In this document: positions 1 to 8,489 of the stretch, in pieces
How positions within the stretch are numbered: the first letter of the stretch is position 1
How the letters are laid out: the number at the start of each line of letters is the position of its first letter
Source of the DNA: Pontibacter pamirensis
Lineage (GTDB): Bacteria; Bacteroidota; Bacteroidia; Cytophagales; Hymenobacteraceae
NCBI RefSeq assembly: GCF_010015475.1
Contig: NZ_SSNI01000005.1
Location: forward strand, 62,001-126,000
Direction: 5' to 3'
DNA length: 64,000 bases
Position numbers and translations under genes: made by a program
Notes under the pieces: generated by a model
What the model was told of the DNA's origin: nothing
Seen by the model: only the letters and a program-made list of their open reading frames with translations
Database searches by the model: none

Positions 1-463
1 TGGCCTTGGAACAGAGCCCGCTGAAGAAGACACCATGAGGAGGCCACCAAGAGACCCGGAGAAAGGAGCGCTGGAAAAAAGTGACATCATTCCTTTGGGC
101 GTAGTCGGGGTGACCATTGCTGCGGTTTCGTTAGGATTGGCTTTATTTTACTACAACCCTAACGAGCTGGAAGACCTTACCTGGCAAACCATGATTTTTG
201 CTACCATAGGATTTGCACAGGTGTTTCAGGCACTTGCTTTACGCTCTTCGGCCCATTCCGCATTTGCCATCAAAACCAATAAGCTGATGGTTTTAGTAGT
301 TGTTTCTTCTGTTTTATTGCAGCTGGCGGTCATCTATTTGCCTTTCATGAAAAGCTTTTTCAGACTTGTGCCTTTACCACTGGAAGACCTCCTGATTTCA
401 GTTGCTGCGGGAAGTATCGTTTTCTTTGTTATAAAGATTGAAAGAAGGTTCTTCAGGAAATAA
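1..463 (+). CDS. P-type cation-transporting ATPase, C-terminal fragment (cut by window start)
   Basis: The reading frame is open from position 2, so the ATG at 35 is internal and this is only the last ~150 residues of a much longer protein. The stretch GTEPAEEDTMRRPPR is the usual junction after the P-domain hinge in P2-type (Ca2+/cation) ATPases, followed by the Cation_ATPase_C block of four to five hydrophobic segments (VVGVTIAAVSLGLALF, MIFATIGFAQVFQAL, LMVLVVVSSVLLQLAVI and LLISVAAGSIVFFVI). The protein would be an inner-membrane ATP-driven cation pump. The ion cannot be told from this part because the transmembrane 4-6 ligands lie outside the window. A strong hairpin follows at 475-517. 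Confidence 0.85.
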   Translation, partial: GLGTEPAEEDTMRRPPRDPEKGALEKSDIIPLGVVGVTIAAVSLGLALFYYNPNELEDLTWQTMIFATIGFAQVFQALALRSSAHSAFAIKTNKLMVLVVVSSVLLQLAVIYLPFMKSFFRLVPLPLEDLLISVAAGSIVFFVIKIERRFFRK

Positions 464-474
464 GAAATAATAAG

Positions 475-517
475 GACAGCGCTTCTCAAACATAGGATAC
501 GTTTAAGAAGCGCTGTC
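475..517 (+). terminator. Hairpin after the P-type ATPase gene
   Basis: Perfect 12-bp stem: GACAGCGCTTCT (475-486) pairs with AGAAGCGCTGTC (506-517). A 19-nt loop can pair further through AAAC/GTTT. It begins 11 bases after the ATPase stop codon. An A-run, not a T-run, follows on the plus strand, so it is a strong stem without a classic U-tract. Confidence 0.6.
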
Positions 518-635
518 AAAAAAGCATCATTCGGGGCCGCTTTATACTGTTTCATTACAGGCAGTACATGCAGTAAGCTGTAGCATTTCATCATGTATAA
601 GCCCAAACCACTTCATGGTGAAGTCGCGTTAACAC

Positions 636-2183
636 TCATTTATTACTTTTCTTCAACATCCTACCATTTCTCTCACTGCTAAACTGAGTGCCCTCCTTCA
701 CTATTTGCCCATTAACGATCACATAGCGAAAGCCGGTGGCCAGTTGGTGAGGGTTTTCATAGGTGGCATTTTCCTGGACTTCTGACGGATTGAAAAGCAG
801 AATGTCTGCTTTATAGCCCTCTCTGATCAGGCCCCGGTCTTTTAAGCCAATCGTTGCTGCGGGCAAGCCGCTCATTTTCCGGACAGCTTCTGTTAAAGTA
901 AAAAAGTCCCGGTCTTCAACATACGTCTCAATTACTTTGGCGTAGGTCCCATAGCCTCTGGGGTGGTGCATGGTAGGGCTTCCATCGGTACATACCATTA
1001 CATGTTGGTTCTTCAACAGGGTTTCCTGTAAGGTCTCGTCCATTACAAAGTAGGCACCGCTAGCGCCGTATGGGCCAATATTGTCCATGAGTACATCCTG
1101 AAAAGGTTTTTCCAGTTCAGCGGAGACCTGAGCAAGCGTTTTTCCTTTATATGGCCCTGAACCAATCAAGGTGGCCTCAGGGCCATTCCGTAGCATTACC
1201 CTGTTCTGGAGGTAGGTTCCCAGTGCTGCCCTTCTGGTTTTCAGCACTTGCTGGTAATCGTTTGGCTTCTGGGCCCACTCCGGAAAAAGAATGGCAATGC
1301 CTGTATAACTGGCGGTGTAAGGGTAGAAGTCTGCGGTAACCTGTATGCCGCTTATTCGTGCGCTGTCCAGCAGTTGCAGGATTTCCTCCGCCCGTTCTTG
1401 CCCCTTGCCAAACACTACTTTCATATGCGACACATGCACAGGGCAATGTCTCCCCTGCGCCAGCAATTCCCGGATGGATGCTTCTACAAAGGCGTCATCT
1501 TCGTTCCGCATATGGCTCATTATTAGCCCCTCTTTTGCGCCGACCACTTTCGCCATCCTGTTCAACTCTGTGCTGTCTGCAATATAGCCGGGGGTATACT
1601 CCAGGCCGGTTGTCATACCAAAGCAACCTGCATCCAGAGCATTTGCCAACATTTTTTCCATGGCCGCTAAATTCTGGTCAGAGGGCACTGAGTCATACTG
1701 TATACCGGAAAGCATGCGCAGTGTACCGTGGCCGACAAACATGGCGATGTTTACAGCAGGTGCTTTTTTGCTGACAAGGTCCATCCATTTACTTAAGTCT
1801 TTCTCTTCCGGGCTAAAGCCATCCTGCCCCAGGCAAATGGTGGTAACACCCATCGAGAGAAAATTTTTGAATTCAGGTGTTTCCAGGGGATCTCCATGTG
1901 CGTGTGTATCAATGAAACCGGGCGTCAGCACCAGGCCCTCCGCATTTACCGTTCTGCCAGCGGAATAGGAGGAAGAGGTGTCTCTTTCTATCAGCGCAAT
2001 AGAGTCGCCTGATACCAGCAGGTTGGCCACATAAGGTGCCTCCCCGGTTCCATCTACAACAGTTGCCTTTCGCAGCAGCAGGTCATAGGTCTGCGCATTT
2101 CCCTCTTGCTGGCACGATGCCATTATGGTGGCCAACAAGGTATAAATGAGTGTCTGCTGCGCTTTTATAAAAGTCTTCTTCAT
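636..2183 (-). CDS. N-acyl-D-amino-acid deacylase-like amidohydrolase, lipoprotein
   Basis: A 515-residue metal-dependent hydrolase of the D-aminoacylase branch of the amidohydrolase superfamily, which releases D-amino acids from N-acyl forms. A signal peptide ends in a lipobox with Cys24, so it is probably anchored on the periplasmic or outer face. The HxH metal motif is DTHAHGD (His94, His96). Further family marks are GLEYTPG near 193-199, SHMRNE (His224), HVSHMK (His250, His253) and the catalytic Asp400 in CTDGS. Where classical D-aminoacylases carry GNCG with a metal-bridging Cys, this one reads GQDG (about 119-122), so metal bridging or substrate may differ. It stands alone between convergent and divergent neighbours. 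The family is clear; the natural substrate is not. Confidence 0.85.
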   Translation of the reverse strand: MKKTFIKAQQTLIYTLLATIMASCQQEGNAQTYDLLLRKATVVDGTGEAPYVANLLVSGDSIALIERDTSSSYSAGRTVNAEGLVLTPGFIDTHAHGDPLETPEFKNFLSMGVTTICLGQDGFSPEEKDLSKWMDLVSKKAPAVNIAMFVGHGTLRMLSGIQYDSVPSDQNLAAMEKMLANALDAGCFGMTTGLEYTPGYIADSTELNRMAKVVGAKEGLIMSHMRNEDDAFVEASIRELLAQGRHCPVHVSHMKVVFGKGQERAEEILQLLDSARISGIQVTADFYPYTASYTGIAILFPEWAQKPNDYQQVLKTRRAALGTYLQNRVMLRNGPEATLIGSGPYKGKTLAQVSAELEKPFQDVLMDNIGPYGASGAYFVMDETLQETLLKNQHVMVCTDGSPTMHHPRGYGTYAKVIETYVEDRDFFTLTEAVRKMSGLPAATIGLKDRGLIREGYKADILLFNPSEVQENATYENPHQLATGFRYVIVNGQIVKEGTQFSSERNGRMLKKSNK

Positions 2184-2470
2184 CTTTCACAATTGTTGGA
2201 GTGTTTTTCTAAATATCAGTAGGCCCTGCAAGAAAGGAAAAGTGGCTGCTTCTATTGCTTAAACCGCTGCATTGAAAAATTTATATGGCCATTCTTTGTG
2301 CCGGATGATTGCACGGGTGCTGCCTTATGATTCAATATATCCTAATTCAGTTGTTATACCAAGTATCGCCATCGTAAAACAGCAGCTTTTACTTGAAATA
2401 TCTTCTTGATTTAGTTAAGTTTATATGCTGCTATACCCTATGATTAGTTTTTGTTAATGATGCATTTGCT

Positions 2471-3073
2471 ATGAAAAAAACTATAACTACTGCTATACTT
2501 GCCATGGCAGGTTTCAGCGCCTTCGCTCAGTTAAATGTACCCTCTTCTGAGGTACAGGTAAAATCTGCTGTGCTTGCTGCCCCTTCTGATAAACGGGCGG
2601 AGGCCACTGTATATGGGTACAACGCCAACGGTGAATTTGTCTTGCTGCGGAAAGGAACAAACGAAATGGTTTGCTTAGCCGATGACCCCAATCAAAAAGG
2701 CTTCTCAACTTCCTGCTATCATCAGGACCTGGAACCTTTCATGACGCGTGGGAGGGAGCTGCGGAAAGCCGGCAAAAGTGCACAGGAAATTTTCGACAGC
2801 CGGGAGCAGGAAGTAAAGAGTGGGAAGTTAGTGATGCCAAAACAGCCTTCCACTTTGTTTGTATACGGTGCTCCGGATGAGAACTTTAACCAGGCAACCG
2901 GTGAGGTGAAGGAGGGCTATCTGCGTTATGTGGTGTATATTCCGTATGCCACCTCCGAGAGCACTGGTTTACCTCTTAAACCAGATGCTCCGGCCATGCC
3001 GTGGATCATGCATCCCGGAACCCATGGCGCGCATATCATGATCAACCCTCCCAAAGACAAAGCAGCGCAGTAA
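2471..3073 (+). CDS. Secreted protein of unknown function
   Basis: A 200-residue protein starting MKKTITTAILAMAGFSAFAQ, a clear Sec signal peptide with a likely AFA|Q cleavage site. No lipobox is present, so the product should be periplasmic or exported. The mature part is soluble and has no domain I recognise. It contains a pair of Cys (CLADDP and SCYHQD) that could form a disulfide, and ends with a His/Pro/Met-rich patch (MPWIMHPGTHGAHIMI). That tail could bind a metal, but this is only a guess. The gene is monocistronic, with ~290 bp of AT-rich DNA upstream and the convergent truA downstream. Confidence 0.7.
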   Translation: MKKTITTAILAMAGFSAFAQLNVPSSEVQVKSAVLAAPSDKRAEATVYGYNANGEFVLLRKGTNEMVCLADDPNQKGFSTSCYHQDLEPFMTRGRELRKAGKSAQEIFDSREQEVKSGKLVMPKQPSTLFVYGAPDENFNQATGEVKEGYLRYVVYIPYATSESTGLPLKPDAPAMPWIMHPGTHGAHIMINPPKDKAAQ

Positions 3074-3137
3074 AGCTTCTTTACCCCAAACTTATTTTGC
3101 TGATTCTGTTATTGAGATACTAAACCGTGTTAAACTT

Positions 3138-3158
3138 AAGCTTCTTTAACTGAAGCTT
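3138..3158. terminator. Short hairpin between convergent genes
   Basis: AAGCTTC (3138-3144) pairs with GAAGCTT (3152-3158) across a 7-nt loop. It lies immediately next to the truA stop codon and 65 bp after the convergent secreted-protein gene, so it could end both transcripts. The stem is short, so confidence is modest. Confidence 0.35.
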
Positions 3159-3968
3159 TCAAACTACTTGCCAGTAATTGTCTGTCTGGGGCTGCGGAGT
3201 TGCAGAAAAGGCGTTGCGGGGTAATATATCCAAGTACGGGTAAGTAACCTTTGACAGGAAGAGCCCCTGTGGATAGGCTGGAGTAAGGGCTTTAGGTGCT
3301 CTCTCAGCAGCCAAATAGCTTTCAAATTCATCAATGCTTAGCTCGCTCATTCCTATCTGGATAAGCTTTCCCACTACAATCCGAATCATACGGCTAAGGT
3401 ATCTGTTTGCTGAAATCTGGAAGCGCAGCCTATCGCCATTTTTATTTGAGAGCCATCTGGCAGCGGTGACGTGGCAGATGGTACTGTCGTGCTCCGCCGG
3501 TGTGAGGCATAAAAACCGGTAGTCGCTGTACAGTGGGAGCAGGGTAGTGGCCGCGGCCATTGCATCCAGGTTCAGGTTCTTTAGGAGATAAAGGGAACTC
3601 ACGCTGCTCAGGAAAGGGTCTTTGTAGGTATGCATATAATAGTCGTAGCTCCTTTGTTTGGCATCGAATCTTGCATGCGGCATACCCTCCATCGGGATAA
3701 TGTCAAACACGGCAATATCAGGCGGTAGAACTTTGTTCAGTCGGAAAAGCATGTCGAACTCCCATGGCTTTTCTACATCCAGATGAAAAAAGAACTGGCT
3801 GGCATGCACCTGGGCATCTGTTCTGCCACACCCCACAATAGCGACAGGTACTTTTAATATTTTCAGAAGGCCATTTTCTATTGTCTGCTGTACATTTACC
3901 CCATAAGGGTGGCGCTGCCAGCCTCTGTAGTTGGTGCCGTTATAGCCGATATGGAAAAAGTATCTCAA
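3159..3968 (-). CDS. truA: tRNA pseudouridine(38-40) synthase
   Basis: A 269-residue TruA-type enzyme that isomerises uridine to pseudouridine at positions 38-40 of the tRNA anticodon stem-loop in the cytoplasm. It opens with the family's RYFFHIGYNGTNYRGWQ block. The catalytic Asp51 lies in CGRTDAQVHA, where most TruA proteins have GRTDAGVHA, a tolerated Gly-to-Gln difference. The later SYDYYMH and RMIRIVVGKL blocks also match. Length is normal (about 240-270). No partner gene is adjacent. Confidence 0.93.
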   Translation of the reverse strand: MRYFFHIGYNGTNYRGWQRHPYGVNVQQTIENGLLKILKVPVAIVGCGRTDAQVHASQFFFHLDVEKPWEFDMLFRLNKVLPPDIAVFDIIPMEGMPHARFDAKQRSYDYYMHTYKDPFLSSVSSLYLLKNLNLDAMAAATTLLPLYSDYRFLCLTPAEHDSTICHVTAARWLSNKNGDRLRFQISANRYLSRMIRIVVGKLIQIGMSELSIDEFESYLAAERAPKALTPAYPQGLFLSKVTYPYLDILPRNAFSATPQPQTDNYWQVV

Positions 3969-4344
3969 CGCCTGTACAGGTTTATTTGTGTTGGGAACAA
4001 GTTCACAAGGTAGTATGGTTTTTTTAACCTAATGATTTTTCACTGTTGTTAAACGGGTATTTCATGTGAAGTATTAGCTGTTTTTTGATGTCTTTTTTGG
4101 GTACAAAAGATATTGACTCATGTTTTGTGCCTGCTGCCCGTACAGTTCTTCTGAGTCTGGGTTGCCTTACTGGAAACAGCAAAATGAACATCAGGATGAA
4201 TAAAGTATCTGCTACTATACTTTTGGTCCATACATGGCACAGATGAACTGCAGTCGCTTGATATACAAAAACGTTCCGCAGTTTTACAAATTAACTGCGG
4301 AACGAAAGAATCTTAAAATAAGCTTCAACTGTCAGTACGGCTGG
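3969..4344. other. Intergenic region with no gene seen
   Basis: It holds the upstream region of truA at the low end and, at the high end, the terminator hairpin of the receptor gene at 4272-4304. No ORF with coding character was seen on either strand; the frame opening at 4234 is only an extension of an antisense shadow. Confidence 0.6.
4272..4304 (-). terminator. Terminator of the first TonB-dependent receptor gene
   Basis: Perfect 12-bp stem CGTTCCGCAGTT (4272-4283) / AACTGCGGAACG (4293-4304) with a 9-nt loop. On the minus strand it is followed by TTTTTGTATA, and it lies about 40 bp past the receptor stop codon. This is a classic intrinsic terminator. Confidence 0.8.
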
Positions 4345-6783
4345 TTAATTCCCGCCTGTTCTGTTCAGCTCATCCAGGTTCACGTTGCGCTTCTTAGACT
4401 GGAAAGCAGTGCCTTTGTTGAAGCGGTAGCGCAGGTTAAGGCGTACGCTCCTAGCCCCGTGGTACTGCTCTATGGCGTTGATGTTGCCATTCAGGTTTGC
4501 TTCCACGTTCATCACCCGGCCTTTGAAAATGTCTGTCACGTTCAGGGTCATGGTTAGTTTGTCGTTCAGGAAGTCGCGCTTCAGTCCGGCATCTAGCCAC
4601 ATCTGTTCATCTATTTTGTAGAGTCCATATACCGCAGGGCTTTGGTAGCCGCCGTTTATTTCGAGGCGCAGGCCGTATGGCAGCATCACGTTGTGGTTTG
4701 TCTGTGCAATTACTGTTACCTGGTCATTTACAACCACGTCGTCACCTGACATGTTGGTAAACTCCTGATACATGGTCATGAGGTTGTTGCTGATTTCCCA
4801 TTTGCTTGAGACACGCACCGGAGCCACCAGTGTAGCGGTTGCGCTCTTCAGGTTCTTTACGTTTTGTTGCTGAAACACGGTTGTGTTATCTTCTGGGTTC
4901 TGCGTCGGCACTTCTGCTATAAAATCCTGCGTTACAGCGTAACCCAGCACCAGGTTATAAGTCTGCTTCAGGGTCTGTGTTACCTCAAAAGAATTAACGT
5001 ACTGCGGCTTCAGGTTAGGGTTGCCTTGTGCCGAGGTGTAAGGGTCCAGGAAAAAGATGAACGGGTTCAGATTCTGGTAATTCGGTCTGTTGATGCGGCG
5101 GCTGTACTTATAGCCAATTTGATAGTTGTAGCTTACTTTTTGCTGCACAAACACGCTCGGGAACAGGTCTAAATAACTGCGGTCTGTTTTGTGTTTCTTG
5201 GTGAGCGAGTTACCGCTTGATTCAGTCTGCTCTGCCCGCAAACCACCCTGTAAAGTCCATTTCTCACCCAACGAGGCCGACACGTTGGCATAAGCCGCAT
5301 AGATGTCTTCTTTATAGATAAAGTGGTTGCTGCGGTTAGGGTCCGGAATCTGTCTGCCGTCCGATGTCTCATAAAAGCGCAGTTCATTGTCGGAGGTTAC
5401 GTGGCTGGCCTTTGCACCTAACTCCAGCTTTGTCGTTTTGCTTAATGACTTCGCGAAGTCCACTTTGGCGGAATAAATGTCGTAGCTGGTAGGGTTCTCA
5501 CTTAATAACAGCTCCTGCGTTTGCTCTGAAGGAGTGCTCAGGGGAATATAGTTGTTCCGGAACGAAGCATCATCCCGGCTGGTGATGTGCACATAGTCCA
5601 GGTCGGCGGAGAGGGTAGTGCCCAAGGTATCGAGTTTGCCGAGGTAGTGCAGGTTTACTGTTCCGTTGCCGTATGTGCCTTCGGTGCTGTTCAGGGAATG
5701 AATGAACAGGTCATCTGCTGCATTGGCGTTTCGCAGGTAGGAGTCCGTCCGGAAGAAATTTTCGCTACTGTTAAGGTTTAGGTTTGCCATGGCCCCAATG
5801 CTGTGCTGCGCGTTCAGGTCATAATCGCTACCTAGGCGCAGGGATGGCTGCAGGCGCTCGCCCTCTTCATAACCTGTCTGGTCAAAAGTGCTTTTGCTGC
5901 CATCCTCGCTCATGAAGACACGGTCCATTTCCGCGTCGCGGTAGCGCATCCGTTGGGCAAAGTCCAGGCTTCCGAACGAATTCCACTTACCGCTTTTGTG
6001 GCTCAGTTCAGTACCGGCAGTATAAGAACTCAGGTTGTTGTACTGGTACCCGCCATAAACACTGCCGTTCATACCTGCCTGCTGCGGCTTTTTGAGGTTA
6101 ATGTTAATAATGCCCGATGCACCTTCTGCATCATATTTAGAAGAAGGATTTGTGATAAGTTCCAGGTCTTTGATGTTCTCGGCGCTCATGCCTTGTAGCA
6201 GGTTCTGGAGCTCTTTCCCTGATAAAAAGGAGCGCTTGCCGTTCAGCATCACCTGCACACCTGCCTTGCCATTCAGTTGCAGGTTGCCGTCCTGATCAAT
6301 CCATACCCCCGGCGACTTGGCCAGTACTTCATAAGCGGTGCTGCCGCTTGCCATAGCGGTGCCTTCCACGCTCACCACCATTTTATCCGGATGTGTTGTA
6401 ACGGTAGGGCGCATAGTTTGCACCTCCACTTCACTCAGCGTCTGTACATCGCCTTTTACCTGTACTTTCCCAAAGTCTTTGGAAAAGCCTGTGCCAGTCA
6501 CCTGAAAAGATTCTGTCAGCGTCTCTGCATAACCCAGTGCACTTATTTTTAGCTGGTAGTTTCCGGCAGCCGGTGTCTTAATCTGGAAACTGCCATCCAT
6601 GTCGGCAATGGCGCCTGTCACTACTTTGGCGGTGGAGGCATCCAGTACAGCTACATTTACAAAGCCAACCGGCTGTTCTTTTTCGTCTACCACCGTGCCA
6701 GACAAAGTACCATCTGACTGGGCAAGAAGAGGGCTGCTACACAAGAGCAGGTGCATGGAAAGTAATGAGAAAAAATTTTTCAT
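4345..6783 (-). CDS. TonB-dependent outer-membrane receptor (CarboxypepD_reg + beta-barrel family)
   Basis: An 812-residue protein with an N-terminal signal peptide (about residues 1-22, ending LLAQ). A carboxypeptidase-regulatory-like beta-sandwich follows (about 25-100; GTVVDEKEQPVGFVNV). Next is a plug (about 125-235) with the DQDGNLQLNGKAGVQVMLNG and SSKYDAEGASGIININ signatures of the Outer_membrane_beta-barrel family (PF14905-like). The rest is a long barrel ending LNLRYRFNKG. Such receptors import or bind large ligands using TonB energy. Ligand is unknown: no SusD partner or surface lipoprotein is next to it, and its last residues lack the usual C-terminal aromatic. A promoter-like signal lies at 6820-6850 and a terminator at 4272-4304, so the gene is probably monocistronic. 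Confidence 0.88.
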   Translation of the reverse strand: MKNFFSLLSMHLLLCSSPLLAQSDGTLSGTVVDEKEQPVGFVNVAVLDASTAKVVTGAIADMDGSFQIKTPAAGNYQLKISALGYAETLTESFQVTGTGFSKDFGKVQVKGDVQTLSEVEVQTMRPTVTTHPDKMVVSVEGTAMASGSTAYEVLAKSPGVWIDQDGNLQLNGKAGVQVMLNGKRSFLSGKELQNLLQGMSAENIKDLELITNPSSKYDAEGASGIININLKKPQQAGMNGSVYGGYQYNNLSSYTAGTELSHKSGKWNSFGSLDFAQRMRYRDAEMDRVFMSEDGSKSTFDQTGYEEGERLQPSLRLGSDYDLNAQHSIGAMANLNLNSSENFFRTDSYLRNANAADDLFIHSLNSTEGTYGNGTVNLHYLGKLDTLGTTLSADLDYVHITSRDDASFRNNYIPLSTPSEQTQELLLSENPTSYDIYSAKVDFAKSLSKTTKLELGAKASHVTSDNELRFYETSDGRQIPDPNRSNHFIYKEDIYAAYANVSASLGEKWTLQGGLRAEQTESSGNSLTKKHKTDRSYLDLFPSVFVQQKVSYNYQIGYKYSRRINRPNYQNLNPFIFFLDPYTSAQGNPNLKPQYVNSFEVTQTLKQTYNLVLGYAVTQDFIAEVPTQNPEDNTTVFQQQNVKNLKSATATLVAPVRVSSKWEISNNLMTMYQEFTNMSGDDVVVNDQVTVIAQTNHNVMLPYGLRLEINGGYQSPAVYGLYKIDEQMWLDAGLKRDFLNDKLTMTLNVTDIFKGRVMNVEANLNGNINAIEQYHGARSVRLNLRYRFNKGTAFQSKKRNVNLDELNRTGGN

Positions 6784-6819
6784 AGGTTTATTTTGTTTCG
6801 CGTTGTTGTAATGATGTCA

Positions 6820-6850
6820 CAAAGATGGTGTATAGTACTTTGTATAGCAA
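6820..6850 (-). promoter_or_regulatory. Bacteroidota-type promoter of the TonB receptor gene
   Basis: On the minus strand TTG (6850-6848) is followed after 20 nt by CATCTTTG (6827-6820), close to the Bacteroidota sigma-A pattern TTG/TTTG-N19-21-TAnnTTTG with one mismatch. The start codon is 36 nt downstream. Confidence 0.45.
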
Positions 6851-7485
6851 GGTACTGTTGGTTGAAGTTTGTAACTTTTAGACGAATGGGTTTTTTTATT
6901 CTACCAACACTGGAAGCAAGTAGGTGAGGAGGAGTTTTAAAGAGAAATATTATAAAGTGTCATTATCGCAACAGGCGCAGGTAGAATCCTCCTAATCTGA
7001 ATTGTAAATAGCTTTAGTATTGGCTTAAAATTAGTGGTGCAGTGGGCTTGCTTTTACTGGGCAAGTTGAAAATGGTATAGAGTTATCACGTTCTGCTGCC
7101 AGGATTCGTTTCGCATAATGTGCGCTGTGCAGAAAGGAGAGAAGCAGGACTACTGAGGGCTGTTATAGCTGAAGAATACAAGTCTGCCATTTTCAAGCCG
7201 ACAGTATTGGTGTGCATACCTCCACTATTGGGAGGATGGCATAATTATTCGCGAACTATTTGATAATGCCTCCGCAGCAACAGTAAGTTGAGGCTGTTGG
7301 ATCGTTAGAGCAATAGAATATAGGCCTTTGAATTTTGCACAATGGGATAACCCAATGGAGAAACCTCAAGACAGAGAGCCTCCATTGGGTTGAAAATATT
7401 GATAGCTACTGAAGTTCTGAAAAGTACTTTAGCAGCTGTTCAGAAGTAGAAGTTTATATTCAGTATGCTTGAAGTTAAAAGCTTT
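6851..7485. other. Long non-coding stretch
   Basis: About 630 bp without a convincing ORF on either strand. The one structure seen is the 11-bp inverted repeat at 7350-7390. The rest is AT-rich and shows no remnant of a protein that I could read in any frame. Confidence 0.5.
7350..7390 (-). terminator. Perfect inverted repeat, probable terminator of the CBM48-like gene
   Basis: ACCCAATGGAG (7350-7360) pairs perfectly with CTCCATTGGGT (7380-7390) around a 19-nt loop. It lies ~95 bp past the stop of the minus-strand gene at 7486-7776. No T-run follows on either strand, so it may be an RNA 3' end or stability element, or an operator, instead of an intrinsic terminator. Confidence 0.4.
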
Positions 7486-7776
7486 TTAAAGAACAATGAC
7501 GCTGTTGCTGCTGCCGAATTCATTGGGCTTTTGTTCGTCTGCCTCCGGCTCATTCATCCATTCACTCTGATTCACACGATACCTGAATTCATGCTGAGTG
7601 TTTTTCGGAAGGGAAGCATCATAGGTAAAAGTACCTCCTTTTTTCTTGCTCATAACAGCTGGGTTTTCCCAGTCATTATTCAAACCCAAAATTTCTACCG
7701 TTTCGGCATTCTCAGGGGTTACCGTGAATTTGACCTTACAAAGGTCTTTCGTTTTAAGGTACGTCTTCTGTATCAT
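7486..7776 (-). CDS. Isoamylase early-set / CBM48-like glycogen-binding domain protein
   Basis: A 96-residue stand-alone immunoglobulin-like domain of the type found at the N-terminus of glycogen branching and debranching enzymes and in AMPK-beta. The pattern VKFTVTPENAETVEILGLNNDWENPAVM, then a turn, then the FRYRVNQSEWMNEPEADEQKPN loop, is typical: the DW and W residues contact glucan and the EADEQKPNEFG loop closes the fold. No signal peptide is present, so the protein is cytoplasmic. Small free copies like this are common in Bacteroidota and their role is unclear. A carbohydrate-binding or regulatory function is an inference. Confidence 0.75.
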   Translation of the reverse strand: MIQKTYLKTKDLCKVKFTVTPENAETVEILGLNNDWENPAVMSKKKGGTFTYDASLPKNTQHEFRYRVNQSEWMNEPEADEQKPNEFGSSNSVIVL

Positions 7777-7982
7777 CTTATAAATTTTTTATATTGGAAA
7801 CCAAATATATGCTTTAATGCGAATAATAAAAATAGGTAACCCAATAAATGATAAAAAGTTAATTATCTATAAATCAGCGCTTCCCTTACTTGCCTGTATT
7901 AGTAAATTGTAAATCAGGAGCTCAAAGTAGCTGCGTTTACTTATAATGGAGCCCCTGTTATATCAAGTTTTCGTAAACCCGT

Positions 7983-8435
7983 TCATGTTGATTTATCCAG
8001 CTTCTGCAAGCTCACTGAATTGATGCAGTACCTCAACCCCATTGGATCCGGGCCGTCATGAAAGACATGGCCCAGATGGCAATCGCATACATTACACATC
8101 ACCTCTATTCTCTTCATCCCGTGGCTGTCGTCAAAGGCGTATTTTATGGCGCCTTTGGCGATAGGTTGAGTAAAGCTTGGCCACCCGGATATGGCATGAT
8201 ACTTTTCATCTGAATCAAACAACAGATTTCCACAGCCTATACATGCATACAACCCAGGTTCATAATTACGGCAGTAAGCATTTCTGTAAGGCCGTTCCGT
8301 GCTCTTTTGCCTTGCTACCTGGTATTGCTCCGGCGTAAGCTGCTGCTGCCATTCTTCCGCTGTTTTCTCTACTCTTCTTCTGGGCTCAGGATTACTGTAT
8401 TTGGCAAATATTATGACGTCTATCCAACGTAGCAT
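7983..8435 (-). CDS. msrB: Peptide-methionine (R)-S-oxide reductase
   Basis: A 150-residue MsrB, which reduces the R-epimer of methionine sulfoxide in proteins. Zinc Cys pairs are CIGC (65, 68) and CNVC (114, 117). The catalytic Cys137 lies in LRYCINSVSL, and GWPSF and HLGHVFHDGP are family blocks. The first ~22 residues (LRWIDVIIFAKYSNPEP) are hydrophobic and not part of the usual fold. They may be a weak export signal, or the true start may lie further in, near VEKTAEEW, which is where most MsrB proteins begin. The neighbouring receptor gene on the same strand begins far upstream and ends 54 bp before this gene. Confidence 0.93.
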   Translation of the reverse strand: MLRWIDVIIFAKYSNPEPRRRVEKTAEEWQQQLTPEQYQVARQKSTERPYRNAYCRNYEPGLYACIGCGNLLFDSDEKYHAISGWPSFTQPIAKGAIKYAFDDSHGMKRIEVMCNVCDCHLGHVFHDGPDPMGLRYCINSVSLQKLDKST

Positions 8436-8489
8436 CGTGCATTGTTCTTACAATCGTTCTAAACAACGTGGGAGTAGAGGGTTAGGTTT

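Noticed and set aside
334..606. A 90-codon minus-strand frame over the end of the P-type ATPase and its hairpin
   Set aside because: Overlaps the coding end and the terminator and has no recognisable motif.
4234..4557. A 107-codon plus-strand frame at the end of the first TonB receptor
   Set aside because: Runs through the terminator hairpin and antisense to the receptor; no independent coding signal.
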